Shown here piece after piece: positions 53,696-61,176 of a stretch of 64,000 bases of DNA; the first letter of the stretch is position 1, and each line of letters opens with the position of its first letter. A program made the translations under genes and the position numbers. The stretch comes from Geodermatophilaceae bacterium NBWT11 (GTDB lineage Bacteria; Actinomycetota; Actinomycetes; Mycobacteriales; Geodermatophilaceae). The notes under the pieces are model-generated. The model did no database searches. It had not been told where the DNA came from and worked only from the letters and a program-made list of their open reading frames with translations. The stretch spans positions 186,001 to 250,000 of the forward strand of contig CP043652.1 of NCBI GenBank assembly GCA_014218215.1. Reading direction: 5' to 3'.

Positions 53696-53925
53696 GGTGT
53701 GTCTCCTGACGTGTTCGTCGCTCCGCGACGCCTTCTCGCCGGCCCCTGCCTGGCGAACACGAGGAGGCTCTCCGAAGGCGGAGGGGCCCCACATCGTCAC
53801 TTCTGTTGATCTGCGACAGACGTGGCCGCGTGTCGTGACGGAACCGTTCAGTTTCGTGACTCTCAGGTCATGGACTGACACCCGTTCGTGTGATGTCGTC
53901 ACTGGCGACCACGGGGGGTCACTCG
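53696..53925. promoter_or_regulatory. Divergent regulatory region with TCGTGAC repeats
   Basis: The 230 bases between the TasA-like gene and the kinase are less GC-rich than the genes around them. TCGTGAC occurs at 53833-53839 and 53854-53860, 21 bases (about two helical turns) apart, and TCGTCAC occurs at about 53794-53800 and 53896-53902. They may be operator sites of the adjacent NarL-type regulator; no clear -35/-10 pair was assigned. Confidence 0.35.
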
Positions 53926-55449
53926 ATGCACGTACGTCAGGGGTCGGTCGTCGGCTCCCAGCAGTCCACGCGACACCAGGTCCTCGACCGGTTCGGCCGG
54001 GTCCTGTCCAGCCCCGCCACTGGGTTCGTGGCTCTCGGCGTCGTCGTCGTGGTCGTCTCGCCGGGGACCGACCGCCACCAGCTGCTCGAGGTCGCTGCCG
54101 CGCTGGCCTTCCTGGCCGCTGGCGCCGGCCACCTCCTTCGCGGTCGGGTCACCGGGAACCTGACCAGCACGCGGCTCGGCCTGGCGCTGGCGACGCTCGG
54201 GCTGCAGCTGCCTGCCTCGTTCGCGGTGCTCGTCCTGCTCGACGCACAGGGTGCCGTCCTGGCACGAGGTGTGCACGCTGCCGCCTACGCCACGGCCGCC
54301 GTCCTCGCCCTGCGCGCCGCCGTCCCCCACGTCCGGCGCTGGCTGGCCCGGACACTGGTGGGCTCGGTGGTGGCGGCGGGGACCGTCCTCACCGGACTGC
54401 TGGCTGCCCCGGACCCGGCCACGGTGCGCGCGGCTCTCGCCCTCGGCTTCCTGGGCGCCTCGGGGCTGTGGGCCGGTGTGGCTGTGGTCGCCGCGAGGGT
54501 CGACCCGCTCGGCGACCGGGGCCGCGCGTCATCGAGGGCCATCGCCGCCATGGCCGCCCTCGTCGCTGCGTCCACGACCGGCGCGGCGGTCGCACAGCTC
54601 GGGGACGGCGGTGGGGCGGTGCCCGCCGGTCTCGTGGACGGCGCTCTCCTGACTGCCGGCGTCATCGCAGCTGTCGGCGCTGCCCGCCGCATCACCGACT
54701 CCCTGGACGGACAGGAGCGGTACGTCGCCGCGCTCATCGAGCAGCTGGCCCACCACGAGCTGCAGCTGCAGCAGACGCGGGGTTGCCTGCACGACGCCCG
54801 AGCGGCCCTCGCCGGGATCCAGGCGGGGGCCTCGGCCGCCCACCACCCCAGCGTGCGGGCGGACCCGGTCCGGCGCGAGCAGTTGGAGCGTGCGACGACG
54901 GCCGAGATGGCCCGACTGCAACGCCTGCTGCGCATGCCCGAGCGGACGCCGGTCATCGCCGACGTCGATCTCGACGTCCTCTTGGACAGCCTCGTGGCCG
55001 TCCACCGGGAACGCGGCCTCCGCATCCGGTGGAGTGGGACCGGCCAGACGCCCGTCCGCGCCGACGGGGACGCGCTCGCCGTCATCGTGGGCAACCTGCT
55101 GGGCAACGCCCTCGTCCACGCCGCGGACAGCGTCGTCGACCTCGAGGTCACCGTCGGAAACGAGCTGACCGTCTCGGTCACCGACGACGGCCCCGGGTTG
55201 AGCGACCTGCAGCGGCACAGTGTCTTCGAGGCCGGGGCACGCCGGGACGGGAGCCCGGGTGAGGGCATCGGCCTCGCTCTCTCCCGCGACCTGGCCCGGC
55301 GACACGGCGGGGACCTCGTCGCCCGACCCGCGGCGGAGGGTGCCCACTTCCGTCTGACCCTGCCGGTCACGCCCGTCGCACCGTGCGACGTCCGGTCTCC
55401 CGGCTCCGAGGGCTCCTCACCGCTGCACGGTCTCCGGCTCGCCGGGTGA
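53926..55449 (+). CDS. Membrane histidine kinase (NarL-type system)
   Basis: 507 residues. The N-terminal half has about seven or eight hydrophobic helices (30-250) and no large outer domain, so it probably senses within the membrane. A short coiled region and an atypical H-box LHDARAALAG (His289) come next, then a HATPase domain with GNLLGNALVHAA (N-box), VTDDGPGLS and GEGIGLALSRDLARRHGG. The ATG at 53926 has a GGGGGG site 7 bases upstream; in-frame starts at 53890 and 53893 lack one. The response-regulator gene overlaps its stop. Confidence 0.85.
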   Translation: MHVRQGSVVGSQQSTRHQVLDRFGRVLSSPATGFVALGVVVVVVSPGTDRHQLLEVAAALAFLAAGAGHLLRGRVTGNLTSTRLGLALATLGLQLPASFAVLVLLDAQGAVLARGVHAAAYATAAVLALRAAVPHVRRWLARTLVGSVVAAGTVLTGLLAAPDPATVRAALALGFLGASGLWAGVAVVAARVDPLGDRGRASSRAIAAMAALVAASTTGAAVAQLGDGGGAVPAGLVDGALLTAGVIAAVGAARRITDSLDGQERYVAALIEQLAHHELQLQQTRGCLHDARAALAGIQAGASAAHHPSVRADPVRREQLERATTAEMARLQRLLRMPERTPVIADVDLDVLLDSLVAVHRERGLRIRWSGTGQTPVRADGDALAVIVGNLLGNALVHAADSVVDLEVTVGNELTVSVTDDGPGLSDLQRHSVFEAGARRDGSPGEGIGLALSRDLARRHGGDLVARPAAEGAHFRLTLPVTPVAPCDVRSPGSEGSSPLHGLRLAG

Positions 55450-56120
55450 ACGGTGCGGTCCTCGTGGTGGACGACCACGTCCTCTTCGCGCAGGCCGTGG
55501 CCCTGGCACTCGAGTCCCGCGGGTCCTCTCCGGTGCTCGTGTCGCCGCGGTCCGCCGCGCAGGTGGTGGACGCCTGCGGTCGAGCAGCCCCGGCCGTCGT
55601 CCTGTTGGACCTGCGCTTGGGCACGGGTGAGGACGGCGAGCACCTGGACGGTCTGGACCTGGTCGCAGAGGTGGCGTCCACCGGGTGTCGGGTGATCGTC
55701 CTGACCGGTGAGCAGGGGGACCACGTCTGGGGCACGGCCCTCGAACGAGGGGCGGTCGCCGTCCTGCCCAAGGACGTCGACCTCGACGTCCTCGCCGCGA
55801 CCGTCGAAATGGTTCAGCGGGGCGACGTCGTCACCGACCCCGGTCGACGACACCAGCTCATCGCGGCCGCCCGACGGGTGAGGGGTGATCGGGCCGCTCA
55901 GCTGGCCGCGTTCAGCCAGCTGAGCCCGAGGGAGGCCCAGGTGCTCCGGTTGCTCGCCGCCGGCCAGGCCGCCGGCTCGATAGCGAGGACGGCGCACGTC
56001 AGCGAGGCGACGGTCCGCACGCAGATCCGGGCAGTGCTCACCAAGCTGGGCGTGCAGTCCCAGTTGCAGGCGGTGGCCGTGGCTCGTCGCGCAGGTTGGC
56101 TGGAGGACACGGGTCCCTGA
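55446..56120 (+). CDS. NarL/LuxR-family response regulator
   Basis: 224 residues. The receiver has Asp9-Asp10, phospho-acceptor Asp55 (VVLLDLRLG), Thr87 and Lys109 (VLPKD). The C-terminal LuxR-type HTH is at about 157-218 with LSPREAQVLRLLAAGQAAGSIA and VSEATVRTQIRAVLTKLGV. The GTG at 55446 overlaps the kinase stop (GTGA) and gives the proper receiver start VNGAVLVVDDH; an earlier in-frame start at 55383 would add 21 unrelated residues. It is the probable regulator of the surrounding SipW/TasA-like genes (inference from position). Confidence 0.93.
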   Translation: MNGAVLVVDDHVLFAQAVALALESRGSSPVLVSPRSAAQVVDACGRAAPAVVLLDLRLGTGEDGEHLDGLDLVAEVASTGCRVIVLTGEQGDHVWGTALERGAVAVLPKDVDLDVLAATVEMVQRGDVVTDPGRRHQLIAAARRVRGDRAAQLAAFSQLSPREAQVLRLLAAGQAAGSIARTAHVSEATVRTQIRAVLTKLGVQSQLQAVAVARRAGWLEDTGP

Positions 56121-56123
56121 CCA

Positions 56124-56990
56124 TCAGCCGCCGGCCGGGAGCGTGGTGGCTCCGGACTCCGTGCTGATCGGCGCGTCCGTGGGGGGTCCGTCGGACGACG
56201 GCGCCTCGGCGGGGACCGGTGTCGAGGCCGCCGGGGCCGCGGGCGCCACGGTGGGTGGAGCAGGTGTGCTCGTCGTGGCCGACGGGCTGCTGGCGGTGGG
56301 TGAGGCGGTGGCGGGCGCCTCCGCCACAGGCTCCGCAGGCTCCTGGGTCGAGGGGTCCTCGTCCTCCACGACGGACGTGGGCGGCAGCTCGGTCTGCGGC
56401 AGCACCACCGGACCCCCGGCCGGAGGCGGGAGGAGTGCCGGGGGGAGCACCCCGACGGGGACGTCCAAGCGGCCGGAGAAGCCCCCGCCCTCCTGGGTCA
56501 CCACCAGCTGGACCCGGCCCTCCCAGGCGGCTCCGTCAGAGGCTCCGGCCCACCGCACCACGACGGTCGACACCGCCGCGCCGGTGCCCCGCGCGATCGG
56601 GGCCTCGGAACCGCACGCCGCCACCGTGCGGGATGCAGCCCCGCTGGCCTCGATGGAGAGGCTGTTCCCGGCCAGGGGCCCGCAGTCGGCATCCGTGTCC
56701 CCGACCGGGAGCACCCGGGCAGTCAGCACCCACGACGTCTCGCGTGAGGTCGAGATGCTCACCAGCACCTCGGCACCGGCGTCGGGCCCGACGAGGGCCA
56801 CCGGGTCCTGCGACTCCCCCGGGGGGAGGACCCTCGTCAACCACAGGGTCCCCGCCCCCGCATCGGCGGTGACGGCCGCACTGTCACTGAGCAGGGCGAA
56901 CGTACCCAGATGACCGGAACCAGCCCCGGCCCAACCACCACACAGCGCGCACGCCAGGACGGCCACCAGCACGGAGCGACGCCTGGTCAT
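56124..56990 (-). CDS. Secreted Pro/Thr-rich protein with SipW-class signal peptide
   Basis: 288 residues. The N-terminus (SVLVAVLACALCGGWAGAGSG) ends in GTFALLSDSAAV and continues AGAGTLWL, mirroring the TasA-like protein upstream. A beta-rich domain of about 130 residues with two cysteines (103, 126) follows, then a long disordered Pro/Ala/Thr/Ser tail (about 185-288) ending TTLPAGG with no hydrophobic segment or basic tail. Probably exported by the SipW-like peptidase and associated with the surface. The ATG overlaps the stop of the next upstream gene (ATGA), so the two are co-translated. Confidence 0.75.
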   Translation of the reverse strand: MTRRRSVLVAVLACALCGGWAGAGSGHLGTFALLSDSAAVTADAGAGTLWLTRVLPPGESQDPVALVGPDAGAEVLVSISTSRETSWVLTARVLPVGDTDADCGPLAGNSLSIEASGAASRTVAACGSEAPIARGTGAAVSTVVVRWAGASDGAAWEGRVQLVVTQEGGGFSGRLDVPVGVLPPALLPPPAGGPVVLPQTELPPTSVVEDEDPSTQEPAEPVAEAPATASPTASSPSATTSTPAPPTVAPAAPAASTPVPAEAPSSDGPPTDAPISTESGATTLPAGG

Positions 56991-57892
56991 CGGACCTGGT
57001 CCTGACGCCGGCGCCGGACCAGGACGAACAAGGCCCAGAACAGGACAGATGCGCCCACGAAGATTGCTCCCAGGGCGAGTGGGGCGTCGAACACCGATCC
57101 GGCCGCCGTGGCCCGCACAACACCGTCATCGCCGCCGACAGCCACGTCGACCGTCGCGGTCCCCACGGTGTCCGGCCCCGGGGCCACCAGCGCGGCGGCG
57201 TCGGCAGGGCGCGCCGTCGACGAGCCGCGGTCCACCCCCTGGGTGCCGGCTGCCACCGGAGCGGCACCCAGGTCGACCTGCGAGGTGGTCCCGCCGGCCC
57301 CGGCTGCCACGTCCGGTCGGTCGCTCTCCGCCGGCAGCGACTCCCCACCCAGCGCGCCACCGGGGCCCGAGGCGACCAGCCCGAGGCTGAGAGCCAACGT
57401 GTCCGACTGCGCGAGGTCGTCGTCCTCGCCGTCGGGGAAGGCGAACGTGAGGACGAGACACTCGGGACCGGCGACATCGACGCGCGCGACCCGTCCGCCA
57501 CCGAGGTCCAGGGCGGCGGGATCGGACAGGGCCCGGCACGAGCCTGCCTCGTACCGCCCCGCCTCCGCGGTGACCTCCACCTGGGCGGCCAGCTCGCCGC
57601 CGTCCGCGGTGCACGTGGTGTCGCCGGCGGCCACCTCCGGCGCCAGACAGCCGTTCTCGCCCTGGTCCAGGGCGAGCACGGTCACCCCCAGGCGGTCGGC
57701 CTGCCCGGCCCACGACGCGGGCAGTGACACCGTGGTCGACCAGCTGCCCCCGGGTGCGAGCCCGTCCTCGGCATGCGCGACTCCCACCGGGAGACCCGCG
57801 ACTGCAGCGGCGAGCGCCAGGCCACCCAGGGCACGGCTCACGGGGGGTCGGCGCACCCCGTCATCGTGCGGGCGCCCGAGGGGGCCGGGCAT
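56987..57892 (-). CDS. Membrane-anchored surface protein related to the TasA-like protein
   Basis: 301 residues. A conventional signal peptide (ends GVAHA) replaces the SipW type. The outer domain repeats landmarks of the TasA-like protein at 53072: GENGCLAPEVAAGDTTC versus EENSCVGPEIGADTSC, GELAAQV versus GELAGQL, and DDLAQSDTLALSL versus NNLVQSDSIQLRF, with four cysteines at 82, 94, 119 and 145. A Ser/Ala-rich linker leads to one helix (about 268-292) and RRRR, so the C-terminus is anchored. The start is ATG at 57892; a GTG 12 codons later is possible. It is coupled to the gene downstream. Confidence 0.72.
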   Translation of the reverse strand: MPGPLGRPHDDGVRRPPVSRALGGLALAAAVAGLPVGVAHAEDGLAPGGSWSTTVSLPASWAGQADRLGVTVLALDQGENGCLAPEVAAGDTTCTADGGELAAQVEVTAEAGRYEAGSCRALSDPAALDLGGGRVARVDVAGPECLVLTFAFPDGEDDDLAQSDTLALSLGLVASGPGGALGGESLPAESDRPDVAAGAGGTTSQVDLGAAPVAAGTQGVDRGSSTARPADAAALVAPGPDTVGTATVDVAVGGDDGVVRATAAGSVFDAPLALGAIFVGASVLFWALFVLVRRRRQDQVR

Positions 57893-57942
57893 CGTCTGTT
57901 CTGATGATGCCGCGGGGGTGACGGCGTCCCCAGGATGGGCGG

Positions 57943-58542
57943 GTGCCCACTCTCGTGCGCAGGATCCGCCAGTTCACCGCCTGGTCGTTGGGGCTCGTCC
58001 TCCTCGGCACCACGGCCGTGGCTCTGACGGTCGCGCTGTTCCCGCGGGTCACCGACGGTCAGGCTCTCGCCGTGTTGAGCGGGAGCATGACCCCGGCCAT
58101 GCCGGTGGGGGCCATGGTCTTCACCCAGCCGGTCGACACCGATGACGTGTCCGTGGGGGACGTGCTCACGTTCGTACGACCGGGCGGCTCGGGTGAGCTG
58201 GTCACCCACCGGGTCATCGCCGTGGACACGTCGGGTCGCGAACCGCTCTTCAGCACGCAGGGCGACGCGAACGACGTCGCCGATCTGGACCCGGTGCCGG
58301 CGGCAGCCGTGGTGGGGGAACCACGGTGGGTCGTCCCCGAGTTGGGCCGTTGGGCAGCCGTCCTGCACAGTCCTCGTGGCCTGGGGGCCCTCGTCCTCAT
58401 GGTCTGCGCCGTCGTGGCGACGGCACCTTCCTCACGAGTGGATGCGCGAGGGCCGGAAGCACGGGGAGACGTGGACCCACCCTCCGGTGTCGAGCCCGTC
58501 GAGGCTGATGCGGGCGGATCCCGCACCCTGCGCCCTGTCTGA
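57943..58542 (+). CDS. sipW: SipW-like (ER-type) signal peptidase I
   Basis: 199 residues. The N-terminal helix is at about 12-35. The catalytic Ser48 lies in LSGSMTPAM; the base is His89 in THRVIAVD instead of Lys, and Asp108 lies in TQGDAN, the Ser-His-Asp arrangement of SipW and eukaryotic/archaeal signal peptidases. A C-terminal helix is at about 142-162. It presumably cleaves the two SipW-class precursors encoded nearby. The GTG start follows an AGGATGGG site. It is divergent from the surface-protein pair by 50 bases. Confidence 0.9.
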   Translation: MPTLVRRIRQFTAWSLGLVLLGTTAVALTVALFPRVTDGQALAVLSGSMTPAMPVGAMVFTQPVDTDDVSVGDVLTFVRPGGSGELVTHRVIAVDTSGREPLFSTQGDANDVADLDPVPAAAVVGEPRWVVPELGRWAAVLHSPRGLGALVLMVCAVVATAPSSRVDARGPEARGDVDPPSGVEPVEADAGGSRTLRPV

Positions 58543-58771
58543 GCTCCGCCACCTCTGACCACGGCGGTCCTCGTGTCCCACGGGAACCGGGCACCGGTGC
58601 TGGCTGGACCTGCGGCGGCCAGCGAGCTGTGCGACCCAACACGGCGCTGCTCGACGGCCTCGCCGTCGGCCGGCCTACCGCCCGACCTGAACCGGACTCA
58701 TCGCCACGCCCCCGGGGCCGACATCAGGCCCACCGGAGTCCCCACCCCAGCAGGTCGCCGAGCACACCGCG
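58543..58771. other. Non-coding stretch between two convergent genes
   Basis: 229 bases between the end of the signal peptidase gene and the end of the membrane protein gene on the other strand. No convincing gene, strong hairpin or repeat was seen. Confidence 0.4.
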
Positions 58772-59827
58772 TCAGGGGCCCTCCACCGGGTCGAGGTCCA
58801 CCGGAGCCGATGTCTCCGCGGGTGGGGGTGTCGTCGGCGGCGTCTCCGTCTCGGTGGGCGGCTCGGACGACGACGGAGGGGACGTCGCCGGGGGCGATGT
58901 CGGGGGTCGCGTCGTGGGCGCGGGGCTGGACGGGACGCCGGTCGAGCCCCCGGTCGACGACCCCCCTGCCGTCGGCCCACCGCCGGTCGGAGACGACGGC
59001 CGCTGGGTCGAACCGGTCGGGACGGGACCCCCGCCGGACGGGCGCGCCGTCGTCGCCGGGGAGTCCGTGGTTCCGGACGAAGGCGGCCGGGACGTGGTGG
59101 TCGTGCGGTCAGCCGACGGTGCGGTCGCGGTCACGGCACTCGAGGGCGGCAGCAGCACGGTCGGGTCCTCCACCACGACGCTCCCCTCGCCGGTCAGCGA
59201 CATCGCCACGTCCTGCGCCACGGCGCCGGCACCCGCGCCGAGCGTCAGGACCATGCGGCCGGTCCACTGCGCGGGCCCGGTCTGACCCGCGGCCGGGACC
59301 GCGCTGAGGGTGAAGGAGGCGACGGGCTCGTCGGGGCTGAGCTCGGCCACCTCCCAGTCGTCGGTCGCCGCGGCGCAGGCCGACGCGCTGCGGGGCACGG
59401 CGCCGGCCGAGCCGGTGGTGACGACCAGGTCCACCGCGGGCAGCTCCGCGCAGGGTGCCTCCAGGCCGATGGAGAGCACGCCGGCTGCCTCACCCTCCAG
59501 CCGGACGACGAAGGGGGCACCGGTCTGCGCGCTGCCGACCGCTGCCACGCCCGCGCCGCTGAGCGCGGTGGACGTCACGACCAGGCGAGGTGCGTCGGTG
59601 GAGTCGGAGGAGGGCGCGGTGACGAGGAAGAGGACACCGACGGCACCGACGACGACGGCCGGGACGATGAGCACGGGGATGGTCCGGCGGAAGCCGAGGC
59701 CCCGGATGCCGTCCACGACGCGACCGGGGAGGCTGCGGCTGCGGTCCACCGGTCGGGGTCCGACGAGCGGGCGCCGCGCCGGCTCGGCGGCCGAGGGGTC
59801 CCAGGCAGCCCAGTGTTCGTCTGTCAT
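58772..59827 (-). CDS. Single-pass surface protein with Thr/Pro/Ser-rich tail
   Basis: 351 residues. A cytosolic N-terminus (about 48 residues), one helix (about 49-69), an outer beta-rich domain with cysteines 126 and 151, then a long Thr/Pro/Ser/Gly tail from about 220. The outer domain resembles that of the secreted protein at 56124 in Cys spacing and in the strand pattern ending QWTGRMVLTLG versus AWEGRVQLVVTQ. The ATG at 59827 (MTDEHWAAWDP) is chosen; the frame extends to 59896. Type II topology. It is probably part of the SipW/TasA-like locus; no known domain was recognised. Confidence 0.65.
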   Translation of the reverse strand: MTDEHWAAWDPSAAEPARRPLVGPRPVDRSRSLPGRVVDGIRGLGFRRTIPVLIVPAVVVGAVGVLFLVTAPSSDSTDAPRLVVTSTALSGAGVAAVGSAQTGAPFVVRLEGEAAGVLSIGLEAPCAELPAVDLVVTTGSAGAVPRSASACAAATDDWEVAELSPDEPVASFTLSAVPAAGQTGPAQWTGRMVLTLGAGAGAVAQDVAMSLTGEGSVVVEDPTVLLPPSSAVTATAPSADRTTTTSRPPSSGTTDSPATTARPSGGGPVPTGSTQRPSSPTGGGPTAGGSSTGGSTGVPSSPAPTTRPPTSPPATSPPSSSEPPTETETPPTTPPPAETSAPVDLDPVEGP

Positions 59828-60026
59828 CGTCGTGTCCCCGTCCGCACCGGCTGTTCGTCTGCTACGCCGTACGGGCGTCCCTCCCGAGAGTGACACGCCG
59901 CAGCCCTCTGGTGGTGGTCAGGGCTCCTCCCACCTGTGGACGGGCACGCACAGACGGCAGGCCGCCACCCAGGGTGAGATTCCCGGTGACCCCCCGTGCC
60001 GACCGGCGCACTGCCAGACTGGGCCG

Positions 60027-61112
60027 GTGGACCTGCCCGTCGCTCCCCCGGTCAAGCCGATGCTCGCCAAGGCCGCGAAGACCATCCCCACCGGGGAGGG
60101 CTGGTTCTACGAGCCCAAGTGGGACGGGTTCCGCTGCATCGTGTTCAAGGACGGCGACGAGGTCGAGCTGGGCAGCCGCAACGAGAAGCCGCTGACCCGG
60201 TACTTCCCCGACGTCGTCGAGGCCGCCCGCGCCCAGCTGCCGGACAAGTGCGTGGTGGACGGGGAGATCGTCGTGCCCCGCGGCGACCGGCTGCACTTCG
60301 AGTCCCTGCTGCAGCGCATCCACCCCGCCGCGTCCCGGGTGACGAAGCTGGCCGCGGAGACCCCGGCGTCCTTCGTGGCCTTCGACCTGCTCGCCCTGGG
60401 CGAGGAGTCGCTGCTGGCCACCCCGTTCGCCGACCGGCAGGCCCGCCTCCGCGAGGCACTGGCCGAGACCCAGGCGCCGGTCTACGTCTCCACGATCACC
60501 TCCGACGCCGAGGTCGCCCAGCGTTGGTTCGAGGAGTTCGAGGGCGCCGGCCTCGACGGCGTCGTCGCCAAGCGCGGGGACCAGGCCTACGAACCCGACC
60601 AGCGGCTGATGACCAAGGTCAAGCACGTCCGGACGGCGGACTGCGTGGTGGCCGGGTTCCGCTGGCACAAGACGACCACGCCCGAGCACCCGCTGGTCGG
60701 CTCGCTGCTGCTGGGGCTGTACGACGGCGACGGCCGGCTGCAGCACATCGGAGTGGCCGCCTCCTTCACCACCAAGCGCCGTGGCGAGCTGGTCGCCGAG
60801 CTCGACCCGTACCGCGCCGACGCACTCTCCGGGCACCCCTGGCAGGACTGGGCGAACGCCCAGGTGGAGGCCGACGGCGAGCGCCGGATGCCGGGGGCCA
60901 CCAGCCGCTGGAACAGCGGGAAGGACCTGTCCTGGGTGCCGCTGCGCCCGGAGCTCGTGGTGGAGATCCGCTACGACCAGCTCGAGGGCAGCCGACTGCG
61001 GCACACCGGTCAGTTCCAGCGCTGGCGGCCGGACAAGGACGCCGCCGACTGCACCTACGACCAGCTCGACACCCCGGTCCGGTACGACCTGGGCGAGGTC
61101 CTCGGGGGCTGA
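60027..61112 (+). CDS. ligC: ATP-dependent DNA ligase LigC
   Basis: 361 residues. The adenylation domain has nucleophile Lys31 in EPKWDGFRC, RNEKPLTRYFP, DGEIVV and LDGVVAKR; a C-terminal OB domain runs from about 225 and ends DTPVRYDLGEVLGG. Size and layout match mycobacterial-type LigC, a stand-alone repair ligase that can act in end joining or base-excision gap repair. The GTG at 60027 gives the normal N-terminus; CAGACT 6 bases upstream is a weak -10. A LigD-type polymerase gene lies 1.6 kb downstream. Confidence 0.92.
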   Translation: MDLPVAPPVKPMLAKAAKTIPTGEGWFYEPKWDGFRCIVFKDGDEVELGSRNEKPLTRYFPDVVEAARAQLPDKCVVDGEIVVPRGDRLHFESLLQRIHPAASRVTKLAAETPASFVAFDLLALGEESLLATPFADRQARLREALAETQAPVYVSTITSDAEVAQRWFEEFEGAGLDGVVAKRGDQAYEPDQRLMTKVKHVRTADCVVAGFRWHKTTTPEHPLVGSLLLGLYDGDGRLQHIGVAASFTTKRRGELVAELDPYRADALSGHPWQDWANAQVEADGERRMPGATSRWNSGKDLSWVPLRPELVVEIRYDQLEGSRLRHTGQFQRWRPDKDAADCTYDQLDTPVRYDLGEVLGG

Positions 61113-61162
61113 ACCGCAGGCCTCTGGGGCGGGTGTGACGGGCGGGACACAGGTGACCCTCC

Positions 61163-61168
61163 TACGCT
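61163..61168 (+). promoter_or_regulatory. Start-proximal -10 element of the TAP-like hydrolase gene
   Basis: TACGCT lies 8 bases before the GTG at 61177. No ribosome site is present, so a leaderless or very short-leader mRNA is likely. Confidence 0.4.
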
Positions 61169-61176
61169 GGACGACC

